A stretch of 64,000 bases of DNA from Chthonomonas sp. UBA1950 (GTDB taxonomy: Bacteria > Armatimonadota > Fimbriimonadia > Fimbriimonadales > Fimbriimonadaceae), in the NCBI GenBank assembly GCA_002336105.1, contig DDEQ01000004.1:42067-106066 (forward strand), given 5' to 3'. A program made the translations under genes and the position numbers. The notes under the pieces are model-generated. The model was given only the letters and a program-made list of their open reading frames with translations, had not been told where the DNA came from and searched no databases. Position 1 is the first letter of the stretch; each line of letters starts with the position of its first letter. Shown piece after piece: positions 20,594 through 29,110 of this stretch.

Positions 20594-20798
20594 GACCCTT
20601 GCCTTATTTCTCCTCATCCTTGTTGGATGTTCGCAGAAGCCGATAGATGCCCCGCAATCCGGGGCACCTTCGGCTTCGACAGAACTGTCCGACAAGCTAT
20701 CGAAGATGACGCCCGAAGAGCGTGCCGCTTACGCCCAAAGCCACCAAGATGAATTGAAAGGAGCGTTCGGCGGAGCCCCCCAAGGAAGCACTCCATGA
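20580..20798 (+). CDS. Small lipoprotein, about 72 residues
   Basis: The chosen TTG at 20580 gives a compact signal peptide ([12 protein letters not shown]) with lipobox LVGC; an ATG at 20532 would add 16 non-hydrophobic residues. The mature chain ([12 protein letters not shown] onward) is Ala/Pro/Ser-rich with one helical stretch [17 protein letters not shown]. It overlaps the end of the prepilin gene and its stop overlaps the TlpA start (ATGA), so the three genes are coupled. No family is recognised. Confidence 0.7.
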   Translation: MTSPKTLALFLLILVGCSQKPIDAPQSGAPSASTELSDKLSKMTPEERAAYAQSHQDELKGAFGGAPQGSTP

Positions 20799-21823
20799 AG
20801 AAGCTAATCTTCTTGTTAGCCACATGCGCCTTCTCGTGCGCATCCTTTGCTGACCAATTCTTGACGATTGGTGACAGCGCACCGAGCTTCAAGCCAGCGG
20901 CTTGGCTCAAAGGGACGCCCGTTAAGTCGTTTGAAAAGGGCAAGGTGTACGTCGTCGAGTTCTGGGCGACTTGGTGTCATCCATGTGTTGACAACATTCC
21001 GCACCTCACCGAACTGGCAAAGAAGTACAAGGGCAAAGCAACGATCATCGGCTGCGATGTATGGGAAAACAATCAACCGATTGAGAAGGTTAAAGCTTTT
21101 GTCAAGAAGCAAGGCAGCAAGATGGATTACAACGTCGCTGCTGATGGCTCTTCGAATGAGATCGCAAAATCGTGGCTAACGGCAGCAAGTGAAGGAGGCA
21201 TTCCCTGTTCCTTCATCATCAATCAAGAGGGCAAAGTAGCTTGGATCGGGCACCCTGCCTCGATGGAGACTGCGCTTACCCAAGTAATCGAAGGCAAATT
21301 CGACGTTAGCGCAGCCAGAACAGCGAGAGAAAACGACAAGACGATCGTTAGGCCGATTACAGAAGCAATTGAATCAAAGGACTACGCCAAGACAGTCCAA
21401 CTCATCGACGCTGCGATTGCGAAAGATGCAAAGAATCGATATAGATTCATGTATCAGTTGTTAACTTGTCTGTTCTACACAGATGCTGATCGAGGCAAAA
21501 AGCTATCCCGAGAAGTTATTGAAGAAGCGCAGAAATCGATTGGTGTTTACAACATGGTCGCTGCGATCTTTGCTACCGAATCTGGTTATTCGAAAGAATC
21601 CTATGCCTTTGGGTTGAGCATTGTCGACGAAGGATTAGGACTGAACCAACAACTGCCGTTATTCAAGGGAATGAAGGCGGCGATACTGTTCAACTCCGGC
21701 GATAAAGAGGGAGCCGTAAAGCTCTGTGAAGAAGCTCTCGCTCTAGCGGAAGGTGACTCGCACGTTTCGCCGCAGTTCAAACAAACCCTCCAGAAGAACC
21801 TGGAAAAGTTTAAATCCAAATAA
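20795..21823 (+). CDS. TlpA-like thiol-disulphide oxidoreductase with C-terminal helical repeats
   Basis: A 342-residue exported protein with a signal peptide ending SFA near residue 19. A thioredoxin fold (about 22-165) has the active site WCHPC (C61, C64) in EFWATWCHPC and the cis-Pro region GGIPCSFIIN. The last 150 residues are TPR-like helices. It probably reduces or rearranges disulphides at the cell surface. Its place after a prepilin and a lipoprotein suggests substrates among exported pilin-like proteins, which is inference. Confidence 0.85.
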   Translation: MKKLIFLLATCAFSCASFADQFLTIGDSAPSFKPAAWLKGTPVKSFEKGKVYVVEFWATWCHPCVDNIPHLTELAKKYKGKATIIGCDVWENNQPIEKVKAFVKKQGSKMDYNVAADGSSNEIAKSWLTAASEGGIPCSFIINQEGKVAWIGHPASMETALTQVIEGKFDVSAARTARENDKTIVRPITEAIESKDYAKTVQLIDAAIAKDAKNRYRFMYQLLTCLFYTDADRGKKLSREVIEEAQKSIGVYNMVAAIFATESGYSKESYAFGLSIVDEGLGLNQQLPLFKGMKAAILFNSGDKEGAVKLCEEALALAEGDSHVSPQFKQTLQKNLEKFKSK

Positions 21824-21846
21824 GCAGCAGGAAATTCGATAGGCTC

Positions 21847-21881
21847 GGGGGTGGCATGATGCCACCCCCATTTTTTTATTT
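21847..21881 (+). terminator. Rho-independent terminator
   Basis: GGGGGTGGCA (21847-21856) pairs with TGCCACCCCC (21860-21869) across TGA, followed by ATTTTTTTATTT. It ends the prepilin-lipoprotein-TlpA unit and runs into the 3' end of the convergent phosphorylase gene. Confidence 0.9.
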
Positions 21882-24026
21882 CCCTGCCACCGAGTACATA
21901 TCGCGAACATAGTCGCGGATCATTCGTGAAGTCGAGAAGTTGTAAAGGCTGGTGCCAATGGATTGCTTCATGACTTGAACCCACTTCTCGGGAATTCCGT
22001 CGCTGTTTCTCTCAAAGAATGCGGGCAGAACCTCTTCTTCCAGAACCTTGTAGAGATTGTCGGCATCCAGTTTGTCCTGAATCTTGTAGTCTTCAGGCAT
22101 TTCTCTGCCGCCAATCGCCCAGCCGTTTTTGTGCTTGCCTGACACGTACCCTTCATCCCACCAACCGTCGAGGATGGACGTATTGGGCACACCGTTAGCG
22201 GCAGCCTTCATCCCGCTCGTTCCCGAAGCTTCCAGAGGACGACGCGGATTGTTCAGCCACATATCGACACCCTGCACCAGCTTTTGCCCAGTTTCCATGT
22301 CGTAGTCCTCAAGCAAGAACACTTTTCCTTTGAACTGCTTCTTTTGAGTCAGGGCATACACCTGCTCGATCACCTTCTGACCGCTTCGGTCGTTCGGGTG
22401 AGATTTCCCGGCGAAAAGCACTTGGACCTTGCGCCCCTTCGCGTTCAGCAATTTCGTGATCCGTTTGACGTCGGTGAAGAGTAGTCCAGCACGCTTATAA
22501 GTGGCAAACCTTCGCGCAAACCCAATCAGGAAGGCGTCTGGATCGAGGCAGTCGGCGTATTTTGCGAGTTCACTCGGACCCTCCCCGTGGCGAGCATGGG
22601 TTTGGAACAGACGATCCTGTGCAAACGCGATGAGAGCCGCCTTTTGAGCAAGATGCGCATGCCACAATGCCTTATCGTCGAGCGAAAGCGCTGGTTCCCA
22701 CACTGGCCGCTCTTCGGCTTTCACAATTACTCTCGACTCAGTTTCGAAACTGGCTCCAGCCCCGGTAAAGAGGCACTGCATCTCTGGTCCAAGCCAGGTT
22801 GGCATGTGAACACCGTTTGTCACTGCGATCACCTTTTTGCCAGCAATCTTGTGCCAAGTCTTGTCTGCCGTCTTGCCATGAAGAATGCTCACACCATTAG
22901 CAGCAACCGTGTGTCGTAACGCAAACGCTGTCAGATCGAACAATTCTGGGTTAGCATCTGCTCCAAGTCCAAGTTTGAGAACATCGTCAGCCTTGAACGC
23001 CGCACCGGTCAAGTTCGCATCGAGCAGTTGACGAGTGAGATCAGCAGAAAACCGCTCGTTACCTTCAGGAACTGGCGTGTGAATGGTCAGAATTGAGTTC
23101 TTCGCCACCTGCTTTTTGGCATCGGCAAGAGATACTCCAGACGCCGTCAACTGACGAAGCCTTTCAAGAATAAGGAATGCCGAGTGTCCTTCGTTGAGGT
23201 GATAACTACTCGGCTTCAAGCCTAACGCTTCAAGTGCCCGAACTCCGCCTACGCCAAGAACCAACTCTTGATAAATTCGCATTTCGCGCCAGTTGGTATA
23301 GAGTTGGCTGGTCAACTTTCGATCTTCGGGCTTGTTCTCTGGCAAATCCGTATCGAGCAAAACCAAAGGGGTTCTTCCGACGGACATGAGCCAAACCGCA
23401 GCATAGGCTTTCCGACCCGGAAGTTCAACCGAGATTGTTAATGGCTCCTCACTGCCCGGTTTCGCAACCCTTCTTAGCGGATTTTCCGCCGGGTTCAAAC
23501 TCGGATACAAAGCCTCTTGACGCCCCGACCAATCGATGATCTGGTGGAAAAAACCACGTCGATAGAACAGCCCGATTCCTATAAAGGGGAGGGCTAAATC
23601 AGAGGCTTCTTTGCAATGGTCTCCTGCGAGAATTCCAAGACCACCGGCATACTGGTTCATCGATTCGTGGATCGCATACTCTGCGCAGAAATAGGCAACG
23701 GGCCCATCGCCTACGCTTAGCCCCGAATGGGAATACCACGCCTCATCACCCGTTTGAAGATACTGATCAAGGGCGACCGCCTGGTCACGCACCGTCTTGA
23801 CGAAATCTGGATTGCTCGTAAATGGTTGCCAATCATGGACAGAAAGGATGATCTGAACCGGGCTGGCCTTCTTTGCCCACAAATCAGGCGAAAGGGTCTG
23901 GAAAATTCGTTGGGTTGCTGGAACCCAAGTCCAGCGAAGGTTGTACGCAAGATCAAGTAACCCAGAGAGTGAGTCTGGAACGTAAAGCGACGGGAGTGGG
24001 AGAGTTGAAATCTGGTTCAGGATCAT
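21876..24026 (-). CDS. glgP: Alpha-glucan (glycogen/starch) phosphorylase
   Basis: A protein of about 716 residues of GT35 that releases glucose 1-phosphate from alpha-1,4-glucans with pyridoxal phosphate. The PLP-lysine motif EASGTSGMKAAANG is present, as are NPRRPLE, GWWDEGY and the N-terminal phosphorylase segment LLDLAYNLRWTW. It is the shorter TIGR02094-type phosphorylase. I prefer the ATG at 24026 over a TTG at 24047; GAGGTG lies about 10 nt upstream. A pair of palindromes lies about 90-130 bp upstream. Confidence 0.92.
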   Translation of the reverse strand: MILNQISTLPLPSLYVPDSLSGLLDLAYNLRWTWVPATQRIFQTLSPDLWAKKASPVQIILSVHDWQPFTSNPDFVKTVRDQAVALDQYLQTGDEAWYSHSGLSVGDGPVAYFCAEYAIHESMNQYAGGLGILAGDHCKEASDLALPFIGIGLFYRRGFFHQIIDWSGRQEALYPSLNPAENPLRRVAKPGSEEPLTISVELPGRKAYAAVWLMSVGRTPLVLLDTDLPENKPEDRKLTSQLYTNWREMRIYQELVLGVGGVRALEALGLKPSSYHLNEGHSAFLILERLRQLTASGVSLADAKKQVAKNSILTIHTPVPEGNERFSADLTRQLLDANLTGAAFKADDVLKLGLGADANPELFDLTAFALRHTVAANGVSILHGKTADKTWHKIAGKKVIAVTNGVHMPTWLGPEMQCLFTGAGASFETESRVIVKAEERPVWEPALSLDDKALWHAHLAQKAALIAFAQDRLFQTHARHGEGPSELAKYADCLDPDAFLIGFARRFATYKRAGLLFTDVKRITKLLNAKGRKVQVLFAGKSHPNDRSGQKVIEQVYALTQKKQFKGKVFLLEDYDMETGQKLVQGVDMWLNNPRRPLEASGTSGMKAAANGVPNTSILDGWWDEGYVSGKHKNGWAIGGREMPEDYKIQDKLDADNLYKVLEEEVLPAFFERNSDGIPEKWVQVMKQSIGTSLYNFSTSRMIRDYVRDMYSVAGK

Positions 24027-24113
24027 CGTTGAAGGACACCTCGACAAAGACCGATATTCCTATTGTTGCACGTCAAGACCAACGTTAACACCTGTCTAGA
24101 TTAATGCGTTAAC

Positions 24114-24153
24114 GTGAATAACTATTCACAAAGTTATCGTGAATAGTATTCAC
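24114..24153. promoter_or_regulatory. Tandem palindromes upstream of glgP
   Basis: GTGAATAACTATTCAC (24114-24129) and GTGAATAGTATTCAC (24139-24153) share the half-site GTGAAT/ATTCAC and are centred about 25 bp apart. They lie between the comEA stop and the glgP start, and so probably act on glgP. A dimeric regulator binding both sites cooperatively is the likely reader; the protein is unknown. Confidence 0.6.
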
Positions 24154-24160
24154 AACTAAG

Positions 24161-24829
24161 CTATAGCTTAAGCCACTTCTTCATCTTCTCGAACTTCTTC
24201 GGCCCGATTCCACGAACATTCATGACCTCTTCGACAGAGGCAAATCCGCCATGGAGTTTTCGGTAATCGATGATGCTTTGAGCCGTGCTAGGACCAATCC
24301 CGGGGACAGACTGAAGTTGCTCTGAACTACCAGTGCTCAAACTCACGGGGCCAGAAGGATGTTTCGGCCCAGAGCTACTTGAATGCTTTTCACTTGAACT
24401 GGGATTTGAGGCGTAATGCTGATTAGGGGCGCCACCGGCGTATGGCTCCGCAACTGTTTCTTTGTTCTTCGTTACATCCTTGAACGGGACGAAGACTTGA
24501 GTTCCATCCTCCAGTAAAGCAGCCAAGTTGATGGACTCAAGGTCGGCATCTTGGGTCGGGCCGCCCGCGAACTTCACCGCATCATCGACTCGCGACCCTG
24601 GCGCAAGTTTGGCCATCTGGGGTGCTTTGACTGCACCAACGACATGAACGACAACGCTCTGGAGTTCTTTCGGTTTTGCCTCTGGATCGGTTTGCAAGGT
24701 CGATTCACGATGTATTTGCAGACCAACACCCTCGGATACCGACCTAGTACCGAGCCAAGTGAAAAAACCGACGGCAATTGCACCTAGTAGCAAGTACGGA
24801 ATCCAATCAGACGGCTTCTTGTGCCCCAT
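24161..24829 (-). CDS. comEA: ComEA-like DNA-binding competence protein
   Basis: A 222-residue membrane-anchored protein with one helix near 11-28 (IPYLLLGAIAVGFFTWLG). A SLBB domain (about 55-118) starts VVHVVGAVKAPQMAKLAPGS. A Ser/Pro-rich linker follows, then tandem helix-hairpin-helix motifs (170-222: LQSVPGIGPSTAQSIIDYRK and VMNVRGIGPKKFEKMKKWL). It binds incoming double-stranded DNA at the envelope during transformation. ComEC is not in the window. TAAAAT at 24838-24843 lies 8 nt before the ATG, suggesting a nearly leaderless mRNA. Confidence 0.9.
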   Translation of the reverse strand: MGHKKPSDWIPYLLLGAIAVGFFTWLGTRSVSEGVGLQIHRESTLQTDPEAKPKELQSVVVHVVGAVKAPQMAKLAPGSRVDDAVKFAGGPTQDADLESINLAALLEDGTQVFVPFKDVTKNKETVAEPYAGGAPNQHYASNPSSSEKHSSSSGPKHPSGPVSLSTGSSEQLQSVPGIGPSTAQSIIDYRKLHGGFASVEEVMNVRGIGPKKFEKMKKWLKL

Positions 24830-24837
24830 TGGGTTAC

Positions 24838-24843
24838 ATTTTA
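24838..24843 (-). promoter_or_regulatory. -10 box of comEA
   Basis: TAAAAT on the minus strand ends 8 nt before the start codon, with no Shine-Dalgarno sequence between them. Confidence 0.5.
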
Positions 24844-24897
24844 GCGCCGAACATGCAACTAATGACGTTATCCAACAATCAAGGCTTCAGATTCGGA

Positions 24898-26376
24898 CTA
24901 TGATTTTGCTGACCATTCGACGCCGTTTGGCGTATCGCGAAGCTCAATCCCCATCGCAAGAAGTTCATTTCGAATCTCGTCGGCTTTGGCAAAGTCCTTT
25001 GCCTTCTTTGCTGCCGTTCGCTCTTCTATCTTCGACAAGATCAGGGCTTCGTCCACTTTCGTTTCAGCTACGGGAACCGGTACTTCGGCAACTCCTCTCA
25101 CTATTCCAAGAAGATCGTTGATTTGGTCTAGGAATTTCTTGGCACTCGTCGCAGATGCGAGGCTTAGTTTGTCGGCTTCTCGTGAGATGCTCTTAGCCCC
25201 CTCAAGCGCCTTGGCCAAAGCTACAGACGTGTTTATGTCGTGACACATGGCATCAAGCGCCTCGTCGTAGAGGGTAGCCAGTGTTTCACCAAGTTCATCT
25301 GGGCCAAGACGGGCAGCCTCTAGCGCTGCGTCTGCGGCGGCATCAGCGCGCTTCATACGCTGGATATTCCCAGCGGCATCGGCGAGTGTTTGTTCCGTAA
25401 AGTTCAACTCCTTGTTAAAGTGAGTCGACATAAGAGCCAACCGAAGAGCGAGAGGCTCGATACCTCGTTCAAAAATGTCTCGAACGGTGTAGAAATTCCC
25501 CTTGCTCTTACTCATCTTTTCGCCACCAACGAGCAAGAAGCGGGTGTGAACCCAGTGATCGCAGAACTGTTTTCCTGTTAAGGCTTCGCTCTGAGCGATT
25601 TCGCACTCGTGGTGAGGAAACTTGTTGTCTTCCCCGCCACTATGCAGGTCTATCGTATCGCCGAGGTAAGCCCGCGCCATGACAGAGCACTCAATATGCC
25701 AGCCAGGGAATCCCCAACCGAACGGCGAGTACCACTGCATCAGGTGTTTGTCATCTTTTTTCCAAACGGCAAAGTCGGCTTGATCGCGTTTGTTGTCATC
25801 TAGAACAACATCCCTTACCGCATCCATCAAGTTGTCCCGCGTATTTCCGCTCAAGCGACCGTAATTTGGAAAGCTTTCGACGCTAAAGTAAACGCCTGTC
25901 GGAGTTTCGTAGGCGTGTCCTTTCTCGATCAATTCGTTTGTCGCGAGGATCTGTTCGCGTACGTGCTGCGTAGCTTTCGGCCGGATTTCGGGTTCAGTCA
26001 GGTTGAGTCGAGCCCAATCGTTTCGATAAGCCTCCGCGTAATATTCTGCTAACTCCCAGACATTGTTGAAGTGCTCGCCTTCTTTACTTCGAAGGGCGCG
26101 TTCCATTTTGTCTTCGCCCCCAGCATCCGCAACATCATCTTGGGTGAGGTGCCCGACATCAGTGATGTTTGACACCCAAGTGACCTTCCAACCAAGCGCT
26201 CGAGCCGTTCGAACAATGAGGTCAGAGGTGATGAAACTTCGGAAGTTCCCAATATGAGCGTAGGAATAGACCGTAGGTCCACACGAGTAAAAGCGTAAGT
26301 GGTTTGGCTCCTGCGTAACAAGCGGTTTGACCGTTCGCGAGAGTGAATCATAAAGCCGGAATACTTTATCGCTCAT
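24898..26376 (-). CDS. cysS: Cysteinyl-tRNA synthetase
   Basis: A 492-residue class I synthetase charging tRNA-Cys. The HIGH motif is HIGN (41-44) after the zinc ligand Cys32 in YSCGPTVY. Further zinc ligands are in HIECSVM and FPHHECEIAQSE, and KMSKS lies near residue 275. The C-terminal DALR and anticodon-binding helices are complete. I chose the ATG at 26376 because the longer reading from 26442 adds 22 residues before the conserved MSDKVFRLYDSL. TAAACT (26388-26393) is a likely -10 box. Confidence 0.95.
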   Translation of the reverse strand: MSDKVFRLYDSLSRTVKPLVTQEPNHLRFYSCGPTVYSYAHIGNFRSFITSDLIVRTARALGWKVTWVSNITDVGHLTQDDVADAGGEDKMERALRSKEGEHFNNVWELAEYYAEAYRNDWARLNLTEPEIRPKATQHVREQILATNELIEKGHAYETPTGVYFSVESFPNYGRLSGNTRDNLMDAVRDVVLDDNKRDQADFAVWKKDDKHLMQWYSPFGWGFPGWHIECSVMARAYLGDTIDLHSGGEDNKFPHHECEIAQSEALTGKQFCDHWVHTRFLLVGGEKMSKSKGNFYTVRDIFERGIEPLALRLALMSTHFNKELNFTEQTLADAAGNIQRMKRADAAADAALEAARLGPDELGETLATLYDEALDAMCHDINTSVALAKALEGAKSISREADKLSLASATSAKKFLDQINDLLGIVRGVAEVPVPVAETKVDEALILSKIEERTAAKKAKDFAKADEIRNELLAMGIELRDTPNGVEWSAKS

Positions 26377-26387
26377 ATAGACTAAGT

Positions 26388-26393
26388 AGTTTA
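26388..26393 (-). promoter_or_regulatory. -10 box of cysS
   Basis: TAAACT preceded by GG on the minus strand predicts a leader of about 5 nt before the ATG at 26376. This supports that start over the longer reading. Confidence 0.45.
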
Positions 26394-26473
26394 CCGCCGA
26401 GTCAATGATTGACTTCGACACGTTAATTCTACGAGGCTCCAACCATTTGACTCATAGGTTCGACTGGTAAATC

Positions 26474-27319
26474 ATGAAAATGAGGGCTGGCTTTGTTCTC
26501 GGTTTGAGCTTGACATCCGGATCTTGTCTTGCACAATCAGCAACGAAGTGGACCGCTGGGTTTGATGTCGCCACGGTTCAAGCCCGCAAACTACACCGGC
26601 CGATGCTCGTGGTTGTGAACGAAAACCAAGGCAGGATGCGCAGTATCATGTCTGCAATTTACGGCATGTCAGGTTCAAAACAGCTCAATCGGTGGATTCT
26701 TGTACAGGTGACTGACCCGCAAACGGCTGTCCTGCTACGTCGCAAATTCAAAGTGACTTCAACTCCGATTCTTCTTTTCTTGTCTCCATCTGGAGATCTC
26801 ATCACGAAATCGGCTGGATATCACTGGTCAGGTCTACTCGCCTCAATGATGGACTGCGCCGAACAACTCTACCGAGATCGGGAAATGCTCACCTCTGGAT
26901 CCAAGCGTTTACCCAAAATTAGCAAATTGCTCCTGACGCTGAAACTTGCGGCATGGAAAGGGGACGACGGTAGCGTCTCCCGGTTTATGAATGGAACACG
27001 ATTCAGCCCCAGTTTTAATGCGCAATTACGGGAGATATTTATCGGCCTAGCAACAACCTCCCTTGCAGGCGGCGATTTAACTAAAGCCTCAACCTATTTC
27101 GAAAAAGCTATTGGGTACACCTTCAGCCAATCAGCTTTGAGCGCTAGTCAAATTCGACTGGCATTCTGCCAAATGCGGTTGGGACAGCCGAACAAGGCGG
27201 TGACTCTGTTGCGGACTGCATTAGCAAATCCAATGATCAATGAAGACGAAATCTTTGCCGCGAGTCGCCTTCTCCAGTTTATGCCACCAACTGCTATAGG
27301 CACCCAAACTCGTCGGTGA
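26474..27319 (+). CDS. Exported thioredoxin-fold protein without CXXC, with helical repeats
   Basis: A 281-residue protein with a signal peptide (about 1-20, ending CLA). Residues 25-140 look like a thioredoxin fold (RPMLVVVNENQG, then FKVTSTPILLFLSPSGDLI with the cis-Pro loop). The CXXC active site is missing, as the expected position reads NENQGRM. A TPR-like region follows (about 165-270). It probably acts as a binding or scaffold protein rather than an oxidoreductase. A start at 26480 is also possible. It is related in layout to the TlpA-like protein at 20795. Confidence 0.7.
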   Translation: MKMRAGFVLGLSLTSGSCLAQSATKWTAGFDVATVQARKLHRPMLVVVNENQGRMRSIMSAIYGMSGSKQLNRWILVQVTDPQTAVLLRRKFKVTSTPILLFLSPSGDLITKSAGYHWSGLLASMMDCAEQLYRDREMLTSGSKRLPKISKLLLTLKLAAWKGDDGSVSRFMNGTRFSPSFNAQLREIFIGLATTSLAGGDLTKASTYFEKAIGYTFSQSALSASQIRLAFCQMRLGQPNKAVTLLRTALANPMINEDEIFAASRLLQFMPPTAIGTQTRR

Positions 27320-27338
27320 CTTACTCACCGAACATTAA

Positions 27339-27364
27339 AGGCGGGGAACCAGTGTCCCCCGCCT
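27339..27364. terminator. Shared terminator between convergent genes
   Basis: AGGCGGGG (27339-27346) pairs with CCCCGCCT (27357-27364). It lies between the convergent thioredoxin-fold gene and fliC and could serve both, although T-runs are short. Confidence 0.65.
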
Positions 27365-27401
27365 ATCCCACCCGTTGCTCTGACTACAGAGCGCTCATCG
27401 A

Positions 27402-28823
27402 TTAGCCTCGAAGAAGGTTCAGAACTTGTTGAGGAGCGGAGTTCGCTTGACCCAACACGCTCATACCTGCTTGCTGCAGAATCTGGAGCTTGGTGTACTT
27501 GGTCATTTCTTCGGCAACGTCTGTGTCTTGGATTGAGCTAAGAGAGGATGATAGGTTCTCTTTTGCAACACCAAGCGTTCGTATATTCGACTCAAGAACG
27601 TTGCGCTGGAAGTTACCAATCTGGCCACGTGCTCGGCTGACGTCGTCGATGGCTTTATCGATAACGCTGATAGCGTTCGAAGCGCCTGCGGCAGTAGTCA
27701 GGTCGAGGTTGCTCATGTTGAGGCCAGAAACAGCACCAGTGCCGAGGTTGCTTGCAGAATAGTTACCTAGTGACAAGCTTGCCGTTTGACCAGCGTTTGC
27801 ACCGATCTGGAAGGTACTGCTTCCCACAACAACCTGACCGACTGCAGCCGCGGTGGTGTTTGTGTTTCCACCCGAAGCCGTAAGCGTGAGCGTGTTGCCA
27901 TCTGCGTCCGCCAAGGTCAAGCCGCCGTTTCCATTGAGGCTACCAGTGAACAGAGCTGTCGCCGAACCGATTGAAACGGTGACATGTGCGTCTGAAGCAG
28001 CCGTCGATGTGAGGGCGCCGAGAACGCCATTAGCATCAGTGATATTGACTTTACCGGTTGAGCCATACTCGTTAGCCGTAAAGGTGAGACCTGTAGCGCC
28101 CATCGATGCGGTGACGCCAGTCTGGCTCGAAGCTTGGTTGACACTCTTGATGACATCGTCGGCAGTTGCAGCTGAGGTGAAGTTGAATGTTGTACCGTTA
28201 ACGGTAAACGAACCTGCACTTGATACAGCTGCGGTCAACGCGGTCATCGCTGTCGAAGTCTTCGAAGCTTGCACTGCTGCAGTAACCGCACCAAGGGTGA
28301 CGGTTGCGTTTGCTGTCAGAGCCGCGCCAGCAAATGAGCCACCGATGTTCAGGGACGAAACCTTTGTGGAGTCAGAGACTGCACTGGTTACACCAGATGA
28401 ACCATCAAGGAGCTTCTTGCTACCGAACTGTGTGGTTGTCGAGATTCGAGTGATCGAGGAAGCAATCGAAGCCATCTGCGATTGGTTCGCTTGGATTTGT
28501 GATGCAGTCTGAGTTGCACCGTTACTTGCCGCAACCGCGAGTGTTCGTGCGTCGTTCAACAGTTTGTTGACTTCTTCGAAAGCGCCTTCAGCAGTCTTCG
28601 AATAGTTAACTGCGTCCTGGCTGTTCGTGATTGCTTGGGTGATACCACCGATTTGCGAGCCGAGTTTCTTTGCCTGGATAAGGCCGGCTGGGTCATCCGC
28701 TGCTGAGTTGATCTTTAAACCTGTAGATAGGCGTGTGATCGACTTGCTGAACTCGGAACTTGTGGTTCCCAAGTTTCGCATAGCGTTCATCGCGTTGACG
28801 TTAGTGTTGATTCGAAATGACAT
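27402..28823 (-). CDS. fliC: Flagellin
   Basis: A 473-residue filament protein. The D0/D1 N-terminal domain (MSFRINTNVNAMNAMRNL, ITRLSTGLKINSAADDPAGL) and the matching C-terminal domain (RGQIGNFQRNVLESNI through QANSAPQQVLNLLRG) are both complete. The variable centre (about 150-380) is rich in Thr, Ala, Gly and Val. GGAGG lies 5 nt before the ATG, making this one of the few clear SD-led genes here. No other flagellar gene is within the window, so fliC is solitary. Confidence 0.95.
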   Translation of the reverse strand: MSFRINTNVNAMNAMRNLGTTSSEFSKSITRLSTGLKINSAADDPAGLIQAKKLGSQIGGITQAITNSQDAVNYSKTAEGAFEEVNKLLNDARTLAVAASNGATQTASQIQANQSQMASIASSITRISTTTQFGSKKLLDGSSGVTSAVSDSTKVSSLNIGGSFAGAALTANATVTLGAVTAAVQASKTSTAMTALTAAVSSAGSFTVNGTTFNFTSAATADDVIKSVNQASSQTGVTASMGATGLTFTANEYGSTGKVNITDANGVLGALTSTAASDAHVTVSIGSATALFTGSLNGNGGLTLADADGNTLTLTASGGNTNTTAAAVGQVVVGSSTFQIGANAGQTASLSLGNYSASNLGTGAVSGLNMSNLDLTTAAGASNAISVIDKAIDDVSRARGQIGNFQRNVLESNIRTLGVAKENLSSSLSSIQDTDVAEEMTKYTKLQILQQAGMSVLGQANSAPQQVLNLLRG

Positions 28824-29090
28824 GGATCCTCCGTGACTGCTGCCAGTTCCACCTGCCTAGCGCCGTTACGACATAGAATGCCGTTCAACGTGGGCCCTCC
28901 TGACCCCAAGCCGCTGTATCCTTAGGTTCCATCCATAGAACGCTTTTCTGGTTACAGACTGGACATGCTTTCCCTGGTACGGTTGCCGTATTCCGTTTCT
29001 CTTGCGTCTGGACCCCGGTATTGTCACTAGGATTTCGAAAACTGGTAACTGTGGCACGCATTTAAAATTCGTGCTCACCTATATGAAATC
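28824..29090 (-). promoter_or_regulatory. Long leader region upstream of fliC
   Basis: About 270 bp precede fliC without a convincing gene. On the fliC strand the region contains several short potential stems, such as TGCGT/ACGCA enclosing about 50 nt and TACGG-CAA-CCGTA, before the Shine-Dalgarno site. It could be a structured 5' UTR. I could not match it to a known riboswitch class. Confidence 0.35.
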
Positions 29091-29110
29091 AAAGGAGTAT
29101 ATGTCTCTAT

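Noticed and set aside
24048..24160. CRISPR-like short repeats upstream of glgP
   Set aside because: There are only two copies, both palindromic, with a 9-bp spacing; this fits operators and not a repeat-spacer array.
27853..28512. A 219-codon open frame opposite fliC
   Set aside because: It is antisense to the well-conserved flagellin; its Val/Ala-rich composition is the mirror of flagellin codons.
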